Below, in pieces: positions 57,115 through 64,000 of a DNA stretch of 64,000 nt. Source of the DNA: Tanypteryx hageni (taxonomy: Eukaryota > Arthropoda > Insecta > Odonata > Petaluridae); the NCBI GenBank assembly GCA_028673005.1, contig CM054116.1, positions 78,628,572 to 78,692,571 on the forward strand, read 5' to 3'. The translations under genes were made by a program, and so were the position numbers. How positions within the stretch are numbered: position 1 is the first letter of the stretch; each line of letters opens with the position of its first letter. The notes below the pieces were generated by a model, which saw only the letters and a program-made list of their open reading frames with translations, was not told the origin of the DNA and ran no database searches.

Positions 57115-57431
57115 TGTAAAAATACTTATTAGAGTAAGTGTATGTATTATTTCTGAATTATTCTTCTGGGTTAGATATTTTTCTTTTGTCATATAACTTG
57201 TCTTGTCACAATAAAATGAAATTGAAAATGTTCTTTATTAGTTTTTTTCTTTAGATGGGGCCCCCAAATTCCATTTTGCCTTGGGCCCCATGAAGGTATA
57301 ATGCACCTCTGGGGGTCAAATGAAAATAGGAAGATTATGTACCCTCGCATAACACGCATCCTAATTTTTAACTCAAATATTTTGAAAAAAGTGTGCATTA
57401 TATGTGGATATTTGCGGTAATAACTAACAGG

Positions 57432-58125
57432 CAGTGGCGGCTCGTGTATAGGCACTGCGGAACTGCAGCACCCCCTATTTCCACTTGATATTTTCGATAA
57501 CATTTAATATAATGAGTCCTTTTTTCTTTAATTCTTTCTTTATTTTTGTAGTACAATATATATTCCTTAAGCTTAATGTCAGTACTTCAGTAGCCATCCC
57601 CCAGTTTATGAAAAAGATACAAAAATCTTTGTATGGAACAGTGCCAGCGACGTGGTGTTTGACTTGTGCGCATGCGCACATAGGAGGGGGGGGTGGGGAG
57701 GAAGGCGGGACTACCAGGTAGAGAGAGCACTGTTGCTCTCACAGTGCCGGCTCTGGCGTGATGGTGGAAGGAAGTTTTTTTTACTCAGCGTGTGTTGTGC
57801 TTAAAAACCGTGTACCATCTTGAATGTGATAAAGTGTATAAGAGTGTAGAATTAGATTATTATTCTGCTTCCAGCTATTCTATTTGATTCATTTTTTTTC
57901 GGTTATTTTATGGATTTCATTTTTAAATGAATAGCTCAAGCTTGAACTGTAACAATTTAAGTTAAAGTAAGTAAAAAATGTTTGGTTTTTTATGTTAAGA
58001 TTTTATCAAGTTCCTGAATAAATTTTCTTTTTATACATGTTTTTTCCTTTTACACAATTTTAAAACAAAGGCTAAAAATTTTCTGGAGCAGCACCCCCAC
58101 TAATTTTAGCTACGAGCCGCCACTG
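57432..58125. mobile_element. hAT MITE, 694 bp, perfect 8-bp target duplication
   Basis: Left end CAGTGGCGGCTCGTGTATAG, right end inverted CAGTGGCGGCTCGTAGCTAA; the phrase GCAGCACCCCC occurs near both ends. Flanked by CTAACAGG on both sides (57424-57431, 58126-58133). Non-coding. Confidence 0.95.
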
Positions 58126-58164
58126 CTAACAGGTGCAGTAAACTAGGGACCCAATGATTTAGAC

Positions 58165-58340
58165 TCAAAGATGTCTGTGGTAGGAATTTTGTGGGTGCAC
58201 TAACTCCAATACTATTAATCAAATTAACACAAAATTTTATATTCAAGATTTTTATTGTAAATCCAAGCTCTGGTTAGATTTTCACTGAAATTGGTCAACC
58301 AGAAGAGGAGGTTTACTCCTGTCATTTTTTCCACTTTTAC
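58165..58340 (+). repeat. Dispersed repeat, copy 3 (partial)
   Basis: ATGTCTGTGGTAGGAATTTT, GGGTGCACTAACTC, ATTTTCACTGAAATTGGTCA and AGGTTTACTCCTGTCA follow the order of copy 2 (19340-19535). Confidence 0.75.
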
Positions 58341-58374
58341 ACAATTTCTCCTTTAGGGCTTCATTAATCTAAAT

Positions 58375-58480
58375 ACAATAAAACCCCCAAATTCGCGGGG
58401 GTTACGGTCCCGAAAACACCGTGAATTTGGAATCGGTAAAAATGGAAGTAAAGGCCTTATGAGAAAATGGGGGTTAGGTT
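58375..58480. mobile_element. Tigger-like element end
   Basis: AATAAAACCCCCAAATTCGC followed by GGGGGTTACGGTCCCGAAAA resembles the ACCCCAATTTACGAAAGGGT TACG terminus at 12474. The right end was not found. Confidence 0.45.
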
Positions 58481-59678
58481 CTTGGCTCTCCATTACTTTG
58501 ACAACACTAATTGATGAAATGTTAGTCTAAAAGTGGTTTAGAACCAATATAATATGTCACTTAAATCTGCCATAGCCATACAGTCAGTTTGCCAAGATAA
58601 TTTCACGTAAACCATGATAAGCAATGAATATACCCAAAAAATATTTACTGAAAATGCAAAAAAATGCATACATTAAATTTGGTGTGCAGTACAAAATGAA
58701 TCCCATGCCAAGCATACCATTATACTCAGCATAATCATACCTTAAAAAGTTAAATTGAAGATATTGAAGCCATCTGCAAAAAATCCAATGATGCTGAGGA
58801 AGGTGATGACGATGGTGATGGTTGATGTGTAAAGCTTTGTATACAATCATGCAGTCCCCTGAAGCGTTAGCACATTGGAGAAGGTAAAACGATCTTTGCC
58901 TGCTTTAAACCCAGGAGCCGATTTCGCTTCAATCGACAAAAATGTATTTGAAGGCATTCTTTTCCAAAATGACACTGTCTTGTCTACATTGAATACTTAT
59001 CCATATACCTTCTAGTGTCATATTTGTAAATAAATTTTCTAGTAGATACAACAGCAATGGCAATTTTAATTATGATTATTTTGCACAATAATTTGGCATT
59101 AGTAGTATGCACATCAATATTTTATCTATAGCAACAAATAACAATTTTGTGTACTTATTGTTTTTCAATGTGAAAAGTGATTCAAAGTATTTTTCATTGT
59201 GAAAATTATTTGAAGTGTTTAAAAGTTATTCACGAGTGTAATTGTATAGTTATTCTTGAGGATGTTGTTGTTGCAACTGGTAAGTACTATTGCAATCATA
59301 TTCATTACTCTGTATCCTCTGTATGGTGAAAATCATGTGCTGGGGACCAGATTTTTTGTTACTTATGTTCTCTCGGGTATTTTAAAAATGTCCATTTATT
59401 TAGTCTTAAAGGATAAATGCATTTATGATTAAGTTAATAAAAATGAAGAAAATTTACTTTTACAGTTCTATAAGTTTGAATCTAAAGTGAGAATTAATTA
59501 CTCAAAATGAAGTATATTCCTCTAAAGATAGCTAAAAACAATATAGTATTCTCAATTTTCAAATGGAGAAAATCTTTTCTGGGTAGGCCAATGCCCTATT
59601 CGTTCAGATTTTCTCATCCATTAATCCTGTATTTACCACATCTATTGTACATGATAAGTATATTCATATGAATTCCAG

Positions 59679-59880
59679 ATAAGGACATTACATTCTGAGA
59701 GAAAGACGGAAGAACTGCAAATGATACTGAACAACAATAATCAGAAATTGCATGCACTGAAAGAATATTGTGTTGAGTTGGAAGAAAAAATACGTGCCTT
59801 ACCCATACAACACAACACCAGCATTGAAACAGATACTTCACTATCTTTTGTGGATATTGTCTCTTCACCATATTCAGAAG
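59679..59880 (+). CDS. NuMA-like gene, coding exon 3
   Basis: 67 codons plus one base: IRTLHSERKTEELQMILNNN, NQKLHALKEYCVELEEKIRA, then a non-coil segment with FVDIVSSPYSEG. Acceptor ATTCCAG, donor GTACCT. Phase 0 in, phase 1 out, matching its neighbours. Confidence 0.88.
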
Positions 59881-60059
59881 GTACCTAGGCTTTTGCTTTC
59901 CATCTGAAATATCATGTAATTTTCAATATATTGTGTTCACGAAAAGATTCCTATTTTCACAGGACTCTGCTCTATAAGTAACTTTGTTTTTCAAATGGAG
60001 AAATTGTTTTTCTGGCATTTTTATTGTTCTCAGAAAATATAAATATATACAGGGTGATT

Positions 60060-60420
60060 ACAAATGATCTTCTCAATTATAATAATTTATTGTGAAAAAA
60101 ACTAAGAAAGATACATTGAAAAGAGAGCTATACTTGCAAAGAAAAACTAAAGAACTTTTGTTCAAGTTTTTTTTAGTTTCTGTTTTCTCCTGCTTTGGGT
60201 GCTGGTTGTCAAGTCTTTAAAAGACATCTCAATCTGAGAAAGTGTTTTGTGTACTCGGGTATTGTAAGATTGTATTTAATGTGATAACATTGACCTCAAT
60301 GTGGCAACACTTTTGAGGAGTGTGAATCGCAGAGCGATGTGTATGTTTCCTCTCCAAATATTCTGTAATTTTATTAAATTTAAATTAAATTTAATTACAG
60401 CCACCTAGTTCACATTGGCG
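60060..60420 (+). repeat. Possible LTR and primer-binding site of a Gypsy element
   Basis: Upstream of the gag-like frame, ATTGGCGATGAG at 60413 resembles the primer-binding site region of K02A2.6-like Gypsy elements (ATTGGCGACGAGG..). The preceding 0.3 kb would be the LTR, but its second copy was not found, so the limits are uncertain. Confidence 0.4.
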
Positions 60421-61022
60421 ATGAGTTTAAATACTATCCTGAACTTTTTAAGTCTTGTTTAAGTACGTGAGTGAGAGTAAGAAGTTGAAGTTAGTTTAAT
60501 ATTGCATTTTGCTTAGGTGATAACATGAGGTACTATTTTGTTTTGTGTTAAAATGGGTGATATCGCTAATATTAAACCTTTTGATCCTACTGGCACTGAA
60601 TCTGCCATAAGCCAATGATGGGAATGTTGAGTAAAATTTTTTAAAATGTTTGTGGTTGTAAGGAATATAACTGATGAGAAAGAAAAGAAAGTTCTGTTGT
60701 TACACACTGCTGGTGAGTTTTTCCAGGATATATGGTTTACCCGAATCATCTGTAGTAGAAGATAATAAGTGCTACAATGACTGCTTAAAAGCACTGAATA
60801 GTTATTTTCTGCCCCAAAAAAGTTGTACCTACAAATGTCATATACTGTATGGTATGCAGCAGGTTGGTGATGAGAGCGTTGCTTAATTTGAAATGACACT
60901 GAAAAATCAAGCTGTTAACTGCAATTTTGGATCATTTGAAGAAGCAATGCTAATCGATTGACTTATTGAAAAATATTGATTACTAAATAAAAATCTTGTA
61001 ATTTTCCACTATTTTATTAGGA

Positions 61023-61061
61023 CACGACCTAGGTTTCGACGCTTAGTGTCATCATCAGGTG
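61023..61061 (-). ncRNA. Hammerhead-ribozyme-like motif (left arm)
   Basis: Minus strand: CAC, CTGATGA, extra T, hairpin GACACTAAGCGTC (one mismatch), GAAA, palindrome ACCTAGGT sharing the last A, C, GTG. CAC/GTG form stem I and ACCTAGGT a 3-bp stem III. All strictly conserved core residues (CUGANGA, GAAA, U-C at the cleavage site) are present, but with one additional T before stem II. Confidence 0.45.
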
Positions 61062-61130
61062 ATACAGTTACTCTTCTACCTCCCACTCCATCTTTCTCTC
61101 CTACATATACCCTTTTGGTTTTCTCTGTAT

Positions 61131-61169
61131 CACTTGATGATGACGCTAAGCGTTGAAACCTAGGTTGTG
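61131..61169 (+). ncRNA. Hammerhead-like motif with C-to-T core change (right arm)
   Basis: Plus strand: CAC, TTGATGA, extra T, hairpin GACGCTAAGCGTT, GAAA, ACCTAGGT, T, GTG. Same layout as the left arm, but the essential first C of CUGANGA is T, so this copy should be inactive. Confidence 0.4.
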
Positions 61170-62293
61170 TCCTAATAAAATAGTGGAAAATTACAAGATT
61201 TCTATTTAGTAATCAATATGGAATTATTCCACCATATCACGCCTTCAACGGTTGAATTATTGAAAAATGTAATTCGACTAAATTAAGGGGGTTGCTTTTA
61301 AAAGAAGGTGATAAGTTAACCCTTGCAGTCACCCTTCAAATAGCTTGTGCTTATGAGCAGGCTGAGCAGCAGGCTCATGAAATTGAAGGGAACGCAACAT
61401 CTGTTGCCAAGTTAGATTTAAAAGACACAAGAAGCAGCTACAGGGTAAATAAACAGCAGAAAGAGGTACTACAGGTGTGGGTCCACTACACATTATGCTT
61501 CAAGTGACTTGTGCCCTGCAAGAACCCAATTTTGTCAAAAGTGTGGTAAGGTTGGCCACTATTCCAAATACTACAAGACAAAGGTTCCAGCTGCTTCAAG
61601 ATCACCTGGGTATAAACAAAAAACTTATCAACAAAATAGACTGATGAACTGCTGGAACTTGACGAAGGCTCTAATGAAGATCTCGAGCATGCATTAAAGG
61701 TTAGTACTGCAACCAGTAATCGCTCACATGAAACCGATGATGACTGGATCTCTCTCCTTGTGGGTCGAGTGACAACTCAGCTGCTAATGGACTCAGGTGC
61801 CAGATGTGATTTTCTAGATCAGATAACATGGGAGTATCTGAAAAAGAACAACATTAAAGGTAAATGTGAAGAGAGACAGAAGTAAATCTACCCTTACAGG
61901 AGTAATGTGCCTCTACTGGGAAAATCCACTATTGATATAGAAATCCCAATTAACAAGAAAGTGAAGAAGAGCACCACATTCTACGTCACCAAAGATGTGT
62001 AAAAACCAATCATTGGCAAGGAGTCTGCAAGGGTGTTTGGTATTTTGAAGATGGGCTTGCTGTTAGAAAGCATAGAAGACCACAAATTAAATAATGGTGA
62101 CTCGCTGCTGAAAAAATTAAAAAAGCCAATATCCTACAGTATTTTCGCCAAATGTAGGTAGGCAAAAAGATTACAAGTTAAAATTGTACAATGATGACAA
62201 CATGAGTCCCATTGCTCAATCAGGCTGGTGTTTTCTGTCATGGAATCCTAATGCAGTTCGCCAAGAATGTCCCACAGATAGTCAAATGTGCAG

Positions 62294-62590
62294 GGGTGGT
62301 AGTGGCATAGTGGTTAGGTTGCCGATTGCTACTCACCTGCTGCTCGAAAGGGCAGCAGGCATGAATTCTGCAAAAGTAGGATTTTTTCCAAGGTCGCCCA
62401 GTCCCCTGTTTGCATGGTTTGAAGAGACCATGCAAAGTCAGCGTTCCATCCTTCGGAAGGGACGTTAAGCCATTGGCCCCCTTGGTTCTCTTCTTTAAGA
62501 GTAGGCTAATGCCGGCTCCAGATTTCCCTCCTCCCTTGTAAGTGTGTTTGGTGTGGAAGGAGCTATGACTATAATAATCCACGAGGTTGT
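62294..62590 (+). repeat. tRNA-derived SINE
   Basis: GGTAGTGGCATAGTGGTTAG is a classic A-box head, followed by a B-box-like GCTCGAAAGGGC stretch and a conserved body (GGGACGTTAAGCCATTGGCC, TAGGCTAATGCCGGCTC). Inserted in the Gypsy remnant between protease and integrase pieces. Related to the SINE at 14346. Confidence 0.7.
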
Positions 62591-63239
62591 TTAGCCAAAA
62601 AAATACCCACACACACAGTCGAATATGCAAGTCGCTCGCTGTCAGCTGTGGACCGAAAGTATAGCCAGATAGAGATACCATCCATGAACTTGAAGATATG
62701 TTTATGAGGTATGTGCTTTAGAGACAATCATTGTGGACAATGCTATTCAATTTACGAGCTCTGCCTTTTAGGAGTTTTGATTGGAAAATGTCATCCACAT
62801 ATAGCACTAAACCCCTTTATGGCCTCAAGCCAATGGCAAAGTGGAGTGCCAAAACAGGTCTATTCTCTGAAGACAGCAGATCACCCATACAACTGGCAAG
62901 GACCTTAGTACTGTGCTGAAACAATATATCTTCGCTTACCACATGACTCGGCATTTGACAACAGGTGTATCTCCGGCTTTCTTGATGCTTGACAGAGAGA
63001 TAAAAAATAAGCTTCCTGTGTTCTTGCTTGACCAACCAATGAGGACGGAAGTCACTGATCAGGACTTCGAGAAGAAAATTCAGCGAAAGAACTACCCAGA
63101 ACGCTCTCAACATCTTACCAACCTGTCCATGTCTTTTATTTTTTTAAATCGAGATGATCATTTTTAGTCACCCTGTGTGTGTGTGTATATATATTATATA
63201 TTATATAAACATATATATATATAACAACTTACGGAAAAG

Positions 63240-63517
63240 GAAAGGTAAAATGGATATATAGATGGCAACAAGGTGTTGGGATGAGGAAACCCAGTGAACA
63301 CTCACCAATCGGACGACTTCAGGTTGGCGAGGCCCCGGGGATGTCGAAGCGACACACGTAAAAGAACACTAAAACACAGAAACATCACAAACGTAGAAGC
63401 TTTCGGAATTATTCCTTCATCAGCTACAGAGAGAGAACTGACCGGGGCCTCACCAACCTGAAGTCGTCCGATTGGTGAGTGTTCACTGGGTTTCCTCATC
63501 CCAACACCTTGTTGCCA

Positions 63518-63525
<8 letters not shown>
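63240..63525. repeat. Palindromic repeat next to (TA)n, second copy
   Basis: The arm 63255-63430 is nearly identical to 28370-28545, and 63435-63522 is its inverted partner (CCTCACCAACCTGAAGTCGT to CACCTTGTTGCCATC). Both sides abut (TA)n tracts (63185-63220, 63521-63578). Confidence 0.85.
63393..63427 (-). ncRNA. Hammerhead-ribozyme-like motif
   Basis: Minus strand: GTAG, CTGATGA, extra A, hairpin GGAATAATTCC (4 bp, TAA loop), GAAA, AGCT, T, CTAC. Same layout as 28501-28535; two compensated differences in stem II (GGAG/TTCC there, GGAA/TTCC here). Confidence 0.45.
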
Positions 63526-63585
<60 letters not shown>

Positions 63586-63590
63586 CACAC
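63521..63590. repeat. (TA)n microsatellite
   Basis: A nearly uninterrupted run of about 28 TA dinucleotides, ending in an ACACACAC stretch. Confidence 0.95.
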
Positions 63591-63708
63591 ACATCATTCC
63601 TCTTCCGTAAGCATGTATATATATATATAGTCTAAGCATATTGTTTACATGCTGTGTCTAATACTGTCTTATTCTAAACTACCTAATAATAACACTAATT
63701 TGTTCTAG

Positions 63709-64000
63709 GAGAACGCTTAAGCCATGTTGTTGTAGATGTTAAATTGGCTGAAGTTGAAGAAGAAAATGAAAAATTAAAAGAACAGATCAAGGGAATTATG
63801 GAACAACGAGAAATTTTAACAGATCAACTCAAAGAAGTGAAAGATAAACTGGAAAAAGCAAGAGTAGCTCAGGAAGCGGCAAAAGCAGAAAATATGAAAA
63901 TACAACACAAACTCATTGAATCTTCTGATGAAAGAAATCAACTTAATATTGCCCTTGGTGAAGCTAAGGTCAAAATATCCAAGCTAGAAGCTTATACTGA
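63709..64000 (+). CDS. NuMA-like gene, coding exon 4 (runs off the window)
   Basis: Completes a glycine codon with the previous exon, then reads ERLSHVVVDVKLAEVEEENE, KLKEQIKGIMEQREILTDQL and on to KVKISKLEAYT at the window edge: strong continuous coiled coil. Acceptor TTCTAG. Confidence 0.9.

Larger units (their letters stand above)
52648..57311 (+). mobile_element. hAT transposon with zinc-finger transposase, 4.66 kb
   Basis: Left end CAGAGGCGCGTTATCATATA, right end inverted CAGAGGTGCATTATACCTTC; both followed closely by GGGCCCC-containing sequence. Flanking octamers GGGATTAA (52640-52647) and GGGGTCAA (57312-57319) agree at six of eight positions. It carries a decayed transposase (54620-57114) and a piggyBac insertion (53542-54274) upstream of it. 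An additional inverted copy of the left terminus ends at 52996. Confidence 0.85.
51703..57420. mobile_element. Outer TIR element split by a hAT insertion
   Basis: Left end TACCATAAATACCCGGGTGT AATGCACAC; right end inverted TACCGCAAATATCCACATAT AATGCACAC. Subterminal ACCCTCGTATAACGTGC (left) and ACCCTCGCATAACACGC (right) both occur. Removing the hAT (52648-57311) leaves about 1.05 kb. No transposase of its own was seen. Related termini occur at 20045, 27604 and 44143. Confidence 0.65.
43550..59678. other. Intron 2 of the NuMA-like gene, 16.1 kb
   Basis: Between two in-frame coiled-coil exons lie a Helitron helicase fragment, the CRE array, the P-element with a Tc1-like insertion, the nested hAT/piggyBac/TIR complex and a hAT MITE. 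Acceptor AATTCCAG at 59678. Remaining stretches (44560-45470, 45640-46450, 50705-51700, 58340-59678) are AT-rich with no recognised gene. Confidence 0.8.
60975..61256. mobile_element. Fold-back insertion with 12-bp target duplication
   Basis: The 247-bp palindrome 60973-61219 has arms of about 100 bp (ATATTGATTACTAAATA.. AAATCTTGTAATTTTCC ..) and a 45-bp centre, followed by a 37-bp tail. It is flanked by TTATTGAAAAAT on both sides (60963-60974, 61257-61268). It splits the gag frame of the Gypsy remnant. Each arm contains a hammerhead-like motif. The 12-bp duplication suggests retroposition more than a cut-and-paste transposase. Confidence 0.85.
60553..63165 (+). pseudogene. Ty3/Gypsy retrotransposon remnant (gag, protease, integrase)
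   Basis: gag-like: MGDIANIKPFDPTGTESAIS at 60553, then KALNSYFLPQKS and IACAYEQAEQQAHEIEGNA (61340). A zinc knuckle CQKCGKVGHYSKYYK at 61525 has Tyr where the last Cys belongs. The protease shows LLMDSGARCDFLD at 61785. RT and RNase H are absent. After the SINE, integrase pieces follow: VDNAIQFTSSAF-like sequence at 62735 and TTGVSPAFLMLDREI near 62970. Stops, frameshifts and the large deletion make it dead. Interrupted by a fold-back insertion (60975-61256) and a SINE (62294-62590). Confidence 0.85.
59881..63708. other. Intron 3 of the NuMA-like gene
   Basis: 3.8 kb, containing a Ty3/Gypsy remnant, a fold-back insertion, a SINE and a palindromic (TA)n repeat. Acceptor TTGTTCTAG at 63708. 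Confidence 0.8.

Noticed and set aside
63302..63592. Minus-strand open frame of 96 codons
   Set aside because: Starts in (TA)n, giving an alternating Tyr-Ile run, then reads across the palindromic repeat.
1..64000. CRISPR arrays, bacterial operons, phage or integrative elements
   Set aside because: Spliced genes, eukaryotic transposons and composition show nuclear eukaryotic DNA; no regularly spaced short repeats with unique spacers were seen. The CRE array has near-identical spacers.

Overview
This is an AT-rich, repeat-laden eukaryotic genomic window, most likely from an arthropod and probably an insect. Support: a pyrexia-type TRPA channel (an arthropod subfamily), spliceosomal GT-AG introns, and a mixed load of P, hAT, piggyBac, pogo/Tigger, Tc1-like, Helitron, LINE and Ty3/Gypsy remnants. 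The species cannot be named from the sequence. No operons, CRISPR arrays or confident functional tRNA/rRNA genes were seen.

Three cellular genes stand out. (1) 2836-5826 (-): a complete, intronless 996-residue ankyrin-repeat TRPA channel, pyrexia-like. (2) 16891-32456 (-): eight internal exons of the mitochondrial small-subunit ribosomal protein MRPS9, all joining in frame; the first exon (transit peptide) and the exon(s) for the S9 C-terminus were not found. (3) 41377 to beyond 64000 (+): the first four coding exons of a NuMA/Mud-like spindle protein (Hook-like N-terminal domain, then coiled coil), with a 16.1 kb second intron that is a graveyard of transposons. The last two genes are head to head. 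Between them lies a decayed duplicate of NuMA exon 1 (32.5-34.35 kb), itself hit by two small transposons. A possible last exon of an unrecognised protein lies at 7352-7441 (-).

Layout: 1-1210 broken copy of a multi-copy transposon-like gene; 2041-2381 hAT MITE; 2836-5826 pyrexia-like gene; 8487-9960 LINE; 10.1-16.9 kb repeats (Tigger-like elements, hAT ends, SINE, dispersed 0.6 kb repeat); 16.9-32.5 kb MRPS9 with intronic Tigger, LINE, SINE and hAT pieces; 32.5-41.3 kb duplicated NuMA exon, LINE remnants and hAT fragment; 41.4-64 kb NuMA-like gene with, in its introns, a Helitron helicase piece, a four-CRE 26-bp tandem array, a P-element carrying a Tc1-like insertion, a hAT carrying a piggyBac and itself inside another TIR element, a perfect-TSD hAT MITE and a Gypsy remnant split by a fold-back insertion and a SINE.

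The most unusual signal is a set of five short sites in three unrelated-looking repeats (12.3, 28.5, 61.0/61.1 and 63.4 kb) that share the layout of a type I hammerhead ribozyme: CUGANGA, a short hairpin, GAAA, a tiny palindromic stem III, and flanks that pair as stem I. All carry one extra nucleotide after CUGANGA. This is pattern matching by eye and needs a covariance-model search and a cleavage test.
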